The position numbers and the translations under genes are program-made. The notes beneath the pieces were generated by a model, which saw only the letters and a list, made by a program, of their open reading frames with translations, ran no database searches and was not told the origin of the DNA. A stretch of DNA of 64,000 nucleotides, taken from positions 37,962 to 101,961 of the forward strand of contig NZ_BAVQ01000023.1 in the NCBI RefSeq assembly GCF_000524475.1, given 5' to 3'. Positions 17,894 to 28,739 of the stretch are shown here, piece after piece (the stretch's first letter is position 1; each line of letters opens with the position of its first letter). The stretch comes from Tomitella biformata AHU 1821 (GTDB lineage: Bacteria > Actinomycetota > Actinomycetes > Mycobacteriales > Mycobacteriaceae).

Positions 17894-19678
17894 ATGCCCA
17901 AAAACGCCATGCCACAGCACCCCACATCCTCCGCCCGCCCGGACCGGTGGAATCGCCAACAGCCGTCACCCATGCCCTCCCATCGCTATCGAGACGTGCA
18001 CGCCCGCGTCGAAGTGCCCGCGTCGGACCGCCACTGGCCCAGCGCCCGCCTCGAGCACGCGCCGATCTGGGTGCCCGTCGACCTGCGGGACGGAAACCAG
18101 GCGCTCGCCGAGCCCATGGACCCCGCCCGCAAGCGCCGGCTCTTCGAGCTGATGGTGCAGATCGGCTATAAGGAGATCGAGGTCGGCTACCCCAGCGCCT
18201 CGCAGACCGACTATGACTTCGTCCGGCTCATCGCCGAGTCCGATATCGCCCCACCGGATGTGACGATCGTCGTGTTCACCCCCGCCCGACGCGACCTGAT
18301 CGAGCGGACGGTCGCGTCGATCCGCGGCATCCGCAACCCGGTGGTCATCCACATGTACACCGCCACCGCCCCCGTCTGGCGGGGCGTGGTGCTGGGCCGG
18401 AGCCGCGGCGAGCTCGCGGCCCTGATCGATGCCGGAGCCCGGGATGTGCTGGAATTCGCCGGAGATCTGGACGGCGTGCGGTTCCAGTTCTCCCCCGAGG
18501 TGTTCAACCTGACCGAGCCGGACTTCGCCCTGGAGATCTGCGATGCCATCACCACGCGCTGGGACGCGACGCCGGACCGCCCGGTGATCCTCAACCTGCC
18601 GGCGACGGTCGAGGCCGCGACGCCCAATGTGTACGCCGACCAGATCGAGCACATGCACCGCAACCTCGCCCGCCGCGACGCAGTCATCCTCTCGGTGCAT
18701 CCGCACAATGATCGGGGCACGGGCGTAGCCTGCGCGGAGCTGGCGATGCTCGCGGGAGCGCAACGGGTCGAGGGCTGTATCTTCGGCAACGGCGAGCGGA
18801 CCGGCAACGTGGACATCGCGACGCTGGGGCTCAACCTGCACGCGCAGGGCATCGACCCGATGATCGACTTCTCGGACATCGACCACATCCGGCGCACCGT
18901 GGAGCACTGCACGCGACTGCCCGTCCACGACCGCCACCCGTACGTGGGCGACCTCGTGCACACGGCCTTCTCCGGCACCCATCAGGACGCGATCAAGAAG
19001 GGCTTCGCCGAGCATCAGGCCAGGGCGACCGCGACGGGCGTGCCCGCGGCAGACCTGGAGTGGCGGGTGCCGTATCTGCCGATCGACCCTGCGGACCTGG
19101 GCCGCAGCTACGACGCCGTCATCCGGGTGAACTCCCAGTCCGGCAAGGGCGGCATCGCCTACCTGTTGGAGTCCGAGTTCGGTCTGGCGCTGCCGCGGCG
19201 GCTGCAGATCGATCTCGCCCGCCACGTCCAGCTCCACACCGACGGCACCGGCGAGGAGGTCACCGCCCACGGGCTGCGGGCCATCTTCGACGCGGCCTAC
19301 GCCCCGTCCGACCCCGCCCTTGCGCTCGCCGAGTGGGCCAGCGAGCGCGCGGACGACGGTGCCGAGCGCACCCGCCTCACCATCCTGGTCGGAGGGCGGG
19401 CCCACGACCGTCTCGTCGCCCACAGCACTGGTCCGGTGGACGCGCTGACTCAGACTCTGGGCACGCTCGGCCATCCCGTCGAGGTGCTGTCTCTGACTCT
19501 GCAATCGATCGGCCGGGGCAGCGCCGCAGACGCGGTGGCCTATCTCGAGTACGCCGCGCCGACCGGCCCGGAGTGGGCTGTGGGCACCGGCTCCTCCACG
19601 ACCGGTGCCAGCCTCGCGGCTGTCATCTCGGCCGCGCGCAGGTCTGCGGGCGCCCGCGCGGTCGCCGGCGCCCACTGA
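17894..19678 (+). CDS. leuA: 2-isopropylmalate synthase
   Basis: A 594-residue enzyme catalysing the first committed step of leucine synthesis (2-ketoisovalerate plus acetyl-CoA). The catalytic TIM barrel begins with WVPVDLRDGNQAL and has metal-ligand histidines in LSVHPHNDRGTG. GCIFGNGERTGNVD and VNSQSGKGG are further signatures. The C-terminal part (about 440-570) is the regulatory domain that binds leucine for feedback inhibition. The length matches the long actinobacterial type. AGGAG lies 9 bases before the ATG. Expression is probably controlled by the leucine-rich leader peptide upstream. Confidence 0.95.
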   Translation: MPKNAMPQHPTSSARPDRWNRQQPSPMPSHRYRDVHARVEVPASDRHWPSARLEHAPIWVPVDLRDGNQALAEPMDPARKRRLFELMVQIGYKEIEVGYPSASQTDYDFVRLIAESDIAPPDVTIVVFTPARRDLIERTVASIRGIRNPVVIHMYTATAPVWRGVVLGRSRGELAALIDAGARDVLEFAGDLDGVRFQFSPEVFNLTEPDFALEICDAITTRWDATPDRPVILNLPATVEAATPNVYADQIEHMHRNLARRDAVILSVHPHNDRGTGVACAELAMLAGAQRVEGCIFGNGERTGNVDIATLGLNLHAQGIDPMIDFSDIDHIRRTVEHCTRLPVHDRHPYVGDLVHTAFSGTHQDAIKKGFAEHQARATATGVPAADLEWRVPYLPIDPADLGRSYDAVIRVNSQSGKGGIAYLLESEFGLALPRRLQIDLARHVQLHTDGTGEEVTAHGLRAIFDAAYAPSDPALALAEWASERADDGAERTRLTILVGGRAHDRLVAHSTGPVDALTQTLGTLGHPVEVLSLTLQSIGRGSAADAVAYLEYAAPTGPEWAVGTGSSTTGASLAAVISAARRSAGARAVAGAH

Positions 19679-19705
19679 GCGCCCGCGCAAGGGAAATACC
19701 GACAA

Positions 19706-19740
19706 CAAAGGACCCGGACTCTGCGAGTCCGGGTCCTTTG
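19706..19740. terminator. Bidirectional terminator between leuA and the YccA gene
   Basis: Perfect 16-bp arms (CAAAGGACCCGGACTC and its complement) around a TGC loop serve the two convergent genes. Confidence 0.9.
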
Positions 19741-19758
19741 GGTTGGAACGCTACAACG

Positions 19759-20619
19759 CTATCGGCTCTGGAAGTAGCTGAGCAGGCGCAGGATCTCGAG
19801 GTACAGCCAGACCAGCGTGACGGTCAGGCCGAAGGCCACCGACCACGCGGCCTTCTCGGGCACGCCGGCCGCGATCATCTTGTCGGCCTGGTCAAAGTCG
19901 ATCAGGAAGCTCATCGCGGCGAGGCCGATGCAGACGAGGCTGAAGATGATGGCGATGGTGCCACCGTCTCGCAGGCCCAGGCCGCCGGGCGTGATGAAGC
20001 CGGCGACCAGGTTGACGACCATGAGCGCAAGCACACCGAACAGGGCGCCGACGATCATCTTCGTGAACTTGGGGGTGACGCGGATCGCGCCGGTCTTGTA
20101 GACCACCAGCATGCCGCCGAACACGCCGAAGGTGCCGACGACCGCCTGGATAATGATGTCGTTGCCAGGCGCCGTGCCACCGTTGAAGCTGAGGTTGGCG
20201 AACATGAACGAGATGGCGCCGAGGAACACGCCCTCCGCCGCGGCGTAGGCCAGCACGATGGCGGGGTTGTCCGTGCGCTTGGTGAAGATGGCGACCAGGG
20301 CAAGGACGAGACCAACAATCATGCCGCCCATCGAGAGCGGCACCATGAGCGATTCGTTGCCGTGCACCAAGACATACGAGATGACTGCCGTGATCGTCAG
20401 CACGCCGAGCGTCATCGCGGTCTTGGTGACGACGTCGTCGATGGTCATCGCACGCTGGTCACGCCCGGTCTTGAATGCCTCAGCCCCGGGCTGGCCGCCG
20501 TACTGCTGCTGGCCTACGCCCATCCGCTGGGCGCCCGCGACGCCACCGGCGGCGTTGCCACCGATCTTGGCGTACTCCTTGTCGAGATTCTTGAACACCG
20601 GGTTGCTGCTTTGACGCAC
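19759..20619 (-). CDS. Bax inhibitor-1/YccA family membrane protein
   Basis: 286 residues. A soluble Gly/Gln-rich N terminus of about 60 residues (GVGQQQYGGQPG) is followed by seven predicted membrane helices. This is the actinobacterial YccA/BI-1 (TMBIM) arrangement. Family members are pH-gated calcium leak channels or modulators of membrane proteases; the role here is not known. Conserved acidic residues in the last helices (FLIDFDQADKM) match the family's proposed pH sensor. The GTG start is set by AGGAGGG 8 bases upstream. The gene appears monocistronic. Confidence 0.88.
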   Translation of the reverse strand: MRQSSNPVFKNLDKEYAKIGGNAAGGVAGAQRMGVGQQQYGGQPGAEAFKTGRDQRAMTIDDVVTKTAMTLGVLTITAVISYVLVHGNESLMVPLSMGGMIVGLVLALVAIFTKRTDNPAIVLAYAAAEGVFLGAISFMFANLSFNGGTAPGNDIIIQAVVGTFGVFGGMLVVYKTGAIRVTPKFTKMIVGALFGVLALMVVNLVAGFITPGGLGLRDGGTIAIIFSLVCIGLAAMSFLIDFDQADKMIAAGVPEKAAWSVAFGLTVTLVWLYLEILRLLSYFQSR

Positions 20620-20821
20620 CGTGTCCGTCCCTCCTGTGTTGGGCGCCGCGAGTTCACGCGGTGCCTGCCGGGTGAGTCCCGGCTCTATGTCCTGTCGGCT
20701 TGCAAGTTAAACGAGTAGACGCTGCATTCGGTTCCCAGAGACATTCAGTTGCCTGAACAGCATCTGTCGATACAGTCGCGCCGAGTCTACCCAGTGCAGT
20801 GACCAGGTGTTCGCAACCCGC

Positions 20822-23146
20822 TCAAACCCGGGCGACGGTCTTGAGTCTGCGTAGGGTCACCGCAGAGAACGCGGCGCTGAGGACGAGGAGCATCCCGATG
20901 GCGAGCACCCAAATGCCTGGCGCGCTCTGCCACAGCACATCCGGTTTCGTGGTCGCGACGTTGGCGCGCAGGTCCACCGTCGAGGCGCCAGCGGCGAAGC
21001 CCCAACGCGCCGGGAACAGCCAGGACAGCTGCTCCAGCCCCGCACGGCCGGTGACGGGGATCAGCCCTCCGCACATCACCAGCTGCGCCATCACGGCGAC
21101 GACGAGCAGCGGCATCACCTGCTCCGCGGACTTTGCGAACGCGGACAGCATCAACCCGATGGTCACGCAGCAGGACGCCGTCACCGCGATCCCGACGAAC
21201 AGCTCGAACGCGCCGGAGGGCAACAGCGCACTCGAGTCCGGCAGCCCCTTGCCCGCGAACACGATGGCCATCAGCACCAGCGACTGCAACACCGCGGCCC
21301 CGCAGAACACCGCCGTCTTCGCGCTCAGATAGGCCACCGGGCTGAGCCCCACCGCGCGCTCGCGCAGGTAGATGGACCGCTCCCCCACCAGGTCGCGGAT
21401 GGACAGCGAGGAGCCCATGAAGGCCGCGCCCAGAATCAACAGCACCATGATCTGCATCGCCTCGGTCGGTGCGCCCTGCCCAGCCAGCCCGAAGCCCGCG
21501 TTGCCGGGGACCACCAGGGCCAGGATCCCCAGGACGAAGGGCAGCGCGGCCAGGAAGACGAGGTAGCCGCGGTCGGCCAGGATGAGCCGGACCTGCCGCC
21601 TGGCGATCGTCGAGAGCTGCCGGCCCGCGGCGATCGTCGGCGGCCGCCGGGGCGCGCCGGCCCGCGGGGGCGCAAGCGCTGGTCGCGGGCCGCGTCGGGC
21701 GCGGTAGGCGGCGAAGACGTCGTCGGGGAAGCTGCTCACCCGCACAAAAATGTCCGCCCAATCGGCCACTCCCAGGGTTTTCCCGATGTCCTTGGCACTG
21801 CCGAAATACGCCGTCTTTCCGCCCGGGGCGAGCAGTAGGACCTGATCGCACATGTCGAGGTGCGCGACGGAGTGGGTGACCACGATGACCACCCGGCCGG
21901 CATCCGCCAGCTCTCGCAGCATCACCATCACCTGGCGGTCGAGCGCGGGGTCCAGGCCCGACGTCGGCTCGTCCAGGATCAGCAGCGACGGACCGGTGAG
22001 CAGCTCGAGGGCCACCGAGGCACGCTTGCGCTGGCCGCCGGACAGCCGGTCAACCCGGGTGTCCGCGTGCCCTGTCAGGGAGAGCTCGCCGAGCACGCCG
22101 GCGACGGCCTGGTCGCGATCGGCCGGGGAGGTGTCGACGGGCAGACGGAGCTCGGCCGCATAGTTGAGGGCCTGGCGCACGGTGAGCTGGCGGTGCAGCA
22201 CGTCGTCCTGCGGCACCAGCCCGATGCGCCCGCGCAGCGCCGGGAACTCCGCGTGCAGGTCGTGGCCCTCGAATAGCACCACGCCCTCGGTGGGGTTGCT
22301 CGAGCCGGAAATGACCCTCGCCAGCGTTGACTTGCCAGCCCCCGACGGGCCGATGAGCGCGGTGAGCGAGCCTGGCTCGGCATCGATGGTGACGTCCACC
22401 AGCAGTCGCTTGTTCTGCGCCACCGTGAAGCCGACGCCCATCAGGTGCAGCCCGCGGTCCCGGGCGCCGCGCTGAATCCGGTGGATCGCGCCGCCGGCGA
22501 AGAGCAGGTCCTCGTTGCCCACTGTGATCACGTCGCGGTCGTTCAACCGCGCCTGCCGGGTGGCCCAGCCGTTGACGAAGGTGCCGTTGGCGCTCTGCAG
22601 GTCCTGGAGCTCGACTCCCGCGGGCGTCGAGACGAGCCGGCAGTGCTGGCGCGAGACCAGCACGTCCGCCAGCACGATGTCGTTGCCGGGGATCCGGCCG
22701 ATGGTCACCCCGCGGGTCGACACCGGTATCGCGCCGGTCAGCGTGACGGGGCCAGACCGGTCCGCCGGCGGCGAGTTGGGCGTCGCCATCGCGGTGACGT
22801 CCACCATCGGCATGGCCATCGGCGGGCCAACGGCCTGAGGTGTCACCGACAGCCTTAACAACGGTCCGGTGTGGGGATCGCCCAGGCGGATCTCAAGCTG
22901 CCGGTCCACCCGCACCGCGTCGACCACCCGCAGCCCACCGATGAAGGTGCCGTTGGTGCTGCCGGCGTCGGACAGCAGCCAACCGTCCCGCCACACCAGT
23001 TGCGCGTGGAATCGCGAGACCAGATGGTGGTCGACCACCACCTCGCGTGCCCCGTCCCGTCCGACGGTCACGGGACCCGACGGCTCGAAGCTCCGCTGAA
23101 CTCCCCCCTTGGCGATCGTGATGTTGCGAATAATCGGCCAGTTCAT
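20822..23146 (-). CDS. FHA-ABC exporter (Rv1747-like)
   Basis: 774 residues. Two FHA phosphothreonine-binding domains come first (about 5-105, with GRDG, SRFHA and STNGTF; and about 135-230, with GRIPGNDI, SRQH and SANGTF). An ABC ATPase follows at about 245-460: Walker A GPSGAGKST, signature LSGGQRKR, Walker B LLILDEPTSGLD. A C-terminal ABC2-type membrane domain has six helices. This is the domain order of M. tuberculosis Rv1747, an exporter linked to cell-wall glycolipids that is phosphorylated by PknF. A Ser/Thr kinase gene lies divergently 80 bp away, as in M. tuberculosis, so phospho-dependent control is likely. No partner subunit is needed if it works as a homodimer. Confidence 0.93.
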   Translation of the reverse strand: MNWPIIRNITIAKGGVQRSFEPSGPVTVGRDGAREVVVDHHLVSRFHAQLVWRDGWLLSDAGSTNGTFIGGLRVVDAVRVDRQLEIRLGDPHTGPLLRLSVTPQAVGPPMAMPMVDVTAMATPNSPPADRSGPVTLTGAIPVSTRGVTIGRIPGNDIVLADVLVSRQHCRLVSTPAGVELQDLQSANGTFVNGWATRQARLNDRDVITVGNEDLLFAGGAIHRIQRGARDRGLHLMGVGFTVAQNKRLLVDVTIDAEPGSLTALIGPSGAGKSTLARVISGSSNPTEGVVLFEGHDLHAEFPALRGRIGLVPQDDVLHRQLTVRQALNYAAELRLPVDTSPADRDQAVAGVLGELSLTGHADTRVDRLSGGQRKRASVALELLTGPSLLILDEPTSGLDPALDRQVMVMLRELADAGRVVIVVTHSVAHLDMCDQVLLLAPGGKTAYFGSAKDIGKTLGVADWADIFVRVSSFPDDVFAAYRARRGPRPALAPPRAGAPRRPPTIAAGRQLSTIARRQVRLILADRGYLVFLAALPFVLGILALVVPGNAGFGLAGQGAPTEAMQIMVLLILGAAFMGSSLSIRDLVGERSIYLRERAVGLSPVAYLSAKTAVFCGAAVLQSLVLMAIVFAGKGLPDSSALLPSGAFELFVGIAVTASCCVTIGLMLSAFAKSAEQVMPLLVVAVMAQLVMCGGLIPVTGRAGLEQLSWLFPARWGFAAGASTVDLRANVATTKPDVLWQSAPGIWVLAIGMLLVLSAAFSAVTLRRLKTVARV

Positions 23147-23226
23147 GCCCGGATCGTATTGGAAACCCCAGCCGATCGTAGAATGGGCTCCTCCCCTGTA
23201 AAACGGCGTCTAGAGAATCGGAACCC

Positions 23227-24882
23227 ATGGATCAGAGTTCTGCAGGCTCCCGTGTGGGCAGCGCGTTCGGCCCCTATCAGCTCCGGTCGCTGATCGGCAA
23301 GGGCGGGATGGGCGAGGTCTACGAGGCCTATGACACGGTCAAGGGCCGGACTGTCGCCCTGAAGCTGCTGGCTGAGAATCTCGCTCGCGACCCCTCCTAT
23401 CAGGAGCGATTCCGCCTTGAGTCCCGTGCCGCCGCTCGTCTGCAGGAACCGCATGTGATCCCCATCCACGACTGGGGCGAGATCGACGGCGTGCTGTACA
23501 TCGACATGCGTCTGGTCCATGGCCGCGATCTGCGGGCGGCCCTTCGCACGGACGGCCCGCTGTCGCCGGCCCAGGCGGTCGCGGTGATCGGGCAGATTGC
23601 GGCCGCGCTCGACGCCGCGCATGCCGACGGGCTGGTGCACCGCGACGTCAAGCCGGAGAACATCCTGGTCACCAACGACGGCTTCGCGTATCTGGTGGAT
23701 TTCGGCATCGCCCACTCCAGCTCCGACGCGCAGCTCACCACGCAAGGGGCGGCCATCGGCTCCTACGCCTATATGGCCCCCGAGCGCTTCGATGTGGGTG
23801 CCGTCGACGGAGCGGCCGACACCTACTCGCTCACCTGCGTCCTGCACGAGTGCCTGACCGGCAACCAGCCCTTCCCCCGGGGAACCGTCAGCCAACTTAT
23901 CAAGTCACACCTTCTCGCCGCACCGCCACTGCCCAGCCAAAAGCCCGGTGTCTCAACGTCATTCGACGGTGTTATCGCCCGCGGCATGGCCAAACAGCCT
24001 CAAGAGCGCTACCGCAGTGCTGGAGATTTCGCGCGCGCCGCATACGCGGCGCTGGGCCAACGCGAGCAGAGCGCGGCCGCCGCCATCGTCGAGCAGACCA
24101 CCCAGAACACGACGGTGGGCCAGGTGGGCAATGTCGGAATATTCCAGCAGACCGCCGTCGGGCAGACTCTGCCGCCCGCCGGGTACGGCCCCCACTACGC
24201 CGACCCCCAGTACTCCGGCCCCCAGTTCTCCGGCCAGCCCTACCCCGGCCAGCCCCCCGCACGAAAATCCCCGATGATCCCGGTACTGCTGACATTGCTG
24301 GCTGTCCTCATAATCGGTCTGGGCGGGACGGTGGCGTGGGTGAGCCTGTCGAAGAACTCGGCCGTCGACGTCGCGAACACCGCCGACCAGGGAAACACCG
24401 GCGCTGTGGCCACCCCGACTTCGCCAGGCAGCCCATTGTCCGCGCAGGCCGCGCCCACCACCGACCAGCCCACCGCGACGGTCACCACCACGGTGCCGGC
24501 GCCGTCTGCGCGAACCACCGCGCCGACCAACCGCCCGTCCGCGGCCCGCAACATCGGTGTGTCCGGCGCCGACGGTCAGGGTTTCCTCAACAACCCGAAC
24601 GCCCGGTGCAACGAGGCGAACCCCGCTGTGGCGGTCGCGCGAACCACCATGTCCTATGTCGTCGTCTGCGTCACCGGCGTCGGCCGCTACTACTACAAGG
24701 GTGTGCGCGCATCCGACAACGCCGCGATCGAGATCGATGATCCAGTGCCCAGCGGGTCCGGCTTCACCGCGGTGAGCAGCACCGGCACCACGTACCGGCT
24801 GGACTCCAGCTACCTCACGATGACCGGCAGCGGCGGTAGCGTCCTCGGCCAAGAGCCGGTGGTCGACTTCTACCACAGCTGA
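23227..24882 (+). CDS. Transmembrane Ser/Thr protein kinase (PknF-like)
   Basis: 551 residues. The Hanks-type kinase domain spans about 18-275, with GKGGMGEVY, the ATP-anchoring Lys46, catalytic HRDVKPEN, the DFG loop and APERF. A Pro/Gln/Tyr-rich juxtamembrane linker (about 310-345) leads to one membrane helix (about 349-372). A Thr/Pro-rich stalk and a small extracellular domain of about 100 residues with two cysteines follow. Its divergent neighbour is the FHA-ABC exporter, so this kinase probably phosphorylates threonines read by those FHA domains. The pairing matches PknF/Rv1747; the extracellular ligand is unknown. Confidence 0.92.
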   Translation: MDQSSAGSRVGSAFGPYQLRSLIGKGGMGEVYEAYDTVKGRTVALKLLAENLARDPSYQERFRLESRAAARLQEPHVIPIHDWGEIDGVLYIDMRLVHGRDLRAALRTDGPLSPAQAVAVIGQIAAALDAAHADGLVHRDVKPENILVTNDGFAYLVDFGIAHSSSDAQLTTQGAAIGSYAYMAPERFDVGAVDGAADTYSLTCVLHECLTGNQPFPRGTVSQLIKSHLLAAPPLPSQKPGVSTSFDGVIARGMAKQPQERYRSAGDFARAAYAALGQREQSAAAAIVEQTTQNTTVGQVGNVGIFQQTAVGQTLPPAGYGPHYADPQYSGPQFSGQPYPGQPPARKSPMIPVLLTLLAVLIIGLGGTVAWVSLSKNSAVDVANTADQGNTGAVATPTSPGSPLSAQAAPTTDQPTATVTTTVPAPSARTTAPTNRPSAARNIGVSGADGQGFLNNPNARCNEANPAVAVARTTMSYVVVCVTGVGRYYYKGVRASDNAAIEIDDPVPSGSGFTAVSSTGTTYRLDSSYLTMTGSGGSVLGQEPVVDFYHS

Positions 24883-24954
24883 GAGACCTTGCCCGACGGC
24901 GCGTTCGGCGGCCGCGGGTCACCGGGTACGGGTCCCGAGCCGTGCCCTCATTTG

Positions 24955-25028
24955 TGCCCCCAGTCGGACTCGAACCGACACTTGGCGGATTTTAAGTCCG
25001 CTGCCTCTGCCAATTGGGCTATGGGGGC
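24955..25028 (-). tRNA. tRNA with anticodon UAA (Leu), short variable arm
   Basis: The 74-nt cloverleaf has acceptor arms GCCCCCA / TGGGGGC and an anticodon stem GCGGA/TCCGC with loop CTTAAAA (anticodon TAA). The T arm is GTCGG-TTCGAGT-CCGAC and the discriminator is A, with no encoded CCA. It would read UUA. The variable region is only about 5 nt, whereas leucine tRNAs normally have a long variable arm, so its charging identity deserves a check. It lies 31 bp beyond the ppx stop on the same strand. Confidence 0.88.
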
Positions 25029-25059
25029 TGGGTGCCCGGGCTCACGGCCCGGGCCCGAA

Positions 25060-26010
25060 TCACCGCCGGACGATCGACGCCGCGATGCCGTCCAGGATGT
25101 CATGTTCGCTGACCACGAGCTCGTCAACGCCGGCTCGCTCGGACAGGATCCGCGCGAGCGTCCGGGTGATGAGGGCGCCGCCGCCGATGACGTCGACGCG
25201 GCCGGGGTGCATGGGGCCGAGCGCGGCACGATCCTTGCGGCTCATCCCGATCAGCCGATCGCACACCTCGTTCAGCTGATCGAATGGGATGCGGGACAAG
25301 TGGATTCGGTCGGCCTGGTATTCATCGAGCCCGAGCGCGATGGCGGCGATCGTCGTCATGGTGCCGGCGACTCCGACCCAGCTGCGGGTCTGCTCGACGG
25401 GCACGGTCTCCAGCGCGACGGCGAGCCGCTCGGCAATGAACCGCTCGGCGGCGTCTATCTCGTCGGCCGTGGGCGGGTCGCTGGGCAGGCAGCGCTCGGT
25501 CACGCGGACGCAGCCGATGTTGGAAGACTTTGCAGCAGCCACCACGCCGCCGGAGCCCAGCACCAATTCCGTGGAGCCGCCGCCCAAATCCACCACGAGC
25601 ACCGGGTCCGTGTCGGTGGAAAGGTCGCCGACGGCGCCGGCGAAGGACAACCGCGCCTCCTCGTCTCCGGTGATGACCTCGGCCTTGGCGCCGGCCACGA
25701 TATCGCCGAGCACCTCCTGCGTCATGTAGAAGAACTCATCACGGTTCTCGGCGTCGCGGGTCGCGGAGGTGGCGACCATGCGGATCGCCGTCGCACCGTT
25801 GTCCCGGATGATCTGGGCGTACTCCTCGAGCGCGGTCCTGGTGCGCAGCAGCGCCTCCGGGACGAAGGCCCCGCGGGCGTCGACGTCCTGGCCCAGGCGC
25901 ACGACGCGCATCTGGCGGTCGATGTCCGTCAGCCGGCCCGCGGCGTCGGCCTCCGCGACGAGCAGCCGGATCGAGTTGGTGCCGCAGTCGATGGCGGCGA
26001 CGCGGGTCAC
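25060..26010 (-). CDS. ppx: Exopolyphosphatase, Ppx/GppA family
   Basis: A 316-residue actin-fold phosphatase. The phosphate-1 motif AAIDCGTNSIRLLV is at the N terminus, phosphate-2 VVDLGGGSTEL near residue 140, and MHPGRVDVIGGGALI near the end. It hydrolyses polyphosphate and/or (p)ppGpp, which ties it to the stringent response. It is the short two-domain type found in actinobacteria. The GTG at 26010 overlaps the DUF501 stop by 4 bases (GTGA), which fixes the start. It is last in the eno-ftsB-DUF501-ppx operon, the order of M. tuberculosis Rv1023-Rv1026. Confidence 0.93.
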   Translation of the reverse strand: MTRVAAIDCGTNSIRLLVAEADAAGRLTDIDRQMRVVRLGQDVDARGAFVPEALLRTRTALEEYAQIIRDNGATAIRMVATSATRDAENRDEFFYMTQEVLGDIVAGAKAEVITGDEEARLSFAGAVGDLSTDTDPVLVVDLGGGSTELVLGSGGVVAAAKSSNIGCVRVTERCLPSDPPTADEIDAAERFIAERLAVALETVPVEQTRSWVGVAGTMTTIAAIALGLDEYQADRIHLSRIPFDQLNEVCDRLIGMSRKDRAALGPMHPGRVDVIGGGALITRTLARILSERAGVDELVVSEHDILDGIAASIVRR

Positions 26011-26612
26011 GCGCTGTCCCCAGTCGCGGTCCCAGTATCCGACTCGGCCTCGTCGGCCGGCCGGAACTCGGCCAGCTCGGGCCAGTCTGCGGGCACCGCG
26101 GTGCCGCGCAACCCGGTGGCTGCGATGAGCGCGACCGCCTCGTCGCCGATGGGGTTCAGGCCCGGGCCCTTGGCGAGGGCATGCGCGGCGAGCACGTGGA
26201 GGCACTTGACCCGCTCCGGCATGCCGCCGCCGGTGAAGGTGGTGCCGAGGTCCTCGATCGCGTTGCGCTCGGCCAGGTACGACTCGTAGGCGACGAGGTA
26301 CTGCGCGGCCAGGGGCGCGTCGTGCAGCAGGCGCTCGCTCATCCCTCGCATGATGCCGTCGGACTCCAGGCGTCCGATGGCGATGGTCAGTCTCGGATCG
26401 GTCAAGTAGTACAGGGTGGGGAACGGTGTGCCGTCGGGCAGGCGGGGCGCGGTCTTGACGACGCCCGGCGCCCCGTCGGGGCAGCGGAAGGCGATGGCCA
26501 GGACACCGCGGGGGGTGCGCCCGAGCTGGGTTTCGACGATCGCCAGGTCCGTCTCGCTAACGGGGCCGCTGGTCTGGCTCAACTGTTTGCCGCCTTCATT
26601 TCTCTCACTCAT
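26007..26612 (-). CDS. DUF501 protein
   Basis: 201 residues with the DUF501 hallmarks VETQLGRTPRGVLAIAFRCPDG, VVKTAPRLPDGTPFPTLYYL and AHALAKGPGLNPIGDEA. The function is unknown, but the family is conserved between ftsB/divIC and ppx across actinobacteria, which suggests a link to division or envelope stress. Its ATG immediately follows the ftsB stop, and its own stop overlaps ppx, so the set is tightly coupled. Confidence 0.92.
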   Translation of the reverse strand: MSERNEGGKQLSQTSGPVSETDLAIVETQLGRTPRGVLAIAFRCPDGAPGVVKTAPRLPDGTPFPTLYYLTDPRLTIAIGRLESDGIMRGMSERLLHDAPLAAQYLVAYESYLAERNAIEDLGTTFTGGGMPERVKCLHVLAAHALAKGPGLNPIGDEAVALIAATGLRGTAVPADWPELAEFRPADEAESDTGTATGDSA

Positions 26613-27307
26613 TCAGGGGGTGCTGCTGGGACCGGGGATGACATTCGGCACCGGGGGCGGCGGAGCGTTCTCATCCGGCAACGGTTGCGACACCGAGTCC
26701 CAGAGGTTTTTATACCAAGGGTGATCCGAATCATGTACGGCGGCAGCCTCTTCCTGCGGTGCGAACTGATTGCCGGGCAGCTCCACAATGTAGGGGGTCT
26801 CACCGCGGGTCACGAATCCCAGCCGCTCCCGCGCCTGGGCACGGACATAATCCGGGTCATCTAGCTGGGCCTTGCGTGCCTCGAGCACTTGCAGTTCGCT
26901 GGTGAGCATCGCATGCTCGGCGGCCACGCTGGCAGCCTCGCTGCGCATCTCGAAGAAGGTGCGCAGCGGCGCGGCCAAGGCCAGTCCGAGGAAGCACACC
27001 ATCGTCACCACAATGACCACCCGGCGCGGCGACATGCCCTCGCCGCCATGGAAGCGCTCCAGGAACTTCGTCCACAGCGCCGGTGCCTCGAACTCGAATC
27101 CGCCGTGGCCCTTCTTGGACTCGGCGGCCCGCGGGGTCTGCACCACGCGGGTGCTCTGCCGCGCCTTGCCCGCCTCGCCGGCGGAGCGGGAGGAGGTAGG
27201 CGTGCGGCCCTGCTGCCCACGCGCGCGAGAGTCCCGAGCACGCTCTACGCGTCTCGGCTCTCTGCCGCCTGGGCTGCCCTCGGGCCGCCGCCTACCCCGC
27301 TCAGCCA

Positions 27308-27308
<1 letters not shown>
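26613..27308 (-). CDS. ftsB: FtsB/DivIC-type cell division protein
   Basis: 231 residues. A long basic disordered N terminus (about 1-90) precedes one membrane helix (VVIVVTMVCFLGLALAAPL, about 97-115). A periplasmic coiled coil (about 117-145) and the DivIC motif DPDYVRAQARERLGFV come next, then a proline-rich tail. FtsB/DivIC forms a complex with FtsL and FtsQ that activates septal peptidoglycan synthesis. The gene starts inside the eno stop (TGATG) and is followed directly by DUF501. Confidence 0.92.
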
Positions 27309-28630
<1,322 letters not shown>

Positions 28631-28739
28631 CTAATTTCACTCCCGGGCCAACCCCGACAGCACTGCTCGTGCCGAGAGCCTATCGGTCCGGCCCCTGCAC
28701 GTCGCGAAGGCACGCGCTAGAACGTTGCGGGAATTACAT

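Noticed and set aside
24955..25028. Reading the UAA-anticodon tRNA as an ochre suppressor
   Set aside because: Anticodon 5'-UAA-3' pairs with UUA; suppressing the UAA stop would require 5'-UUA-3'.
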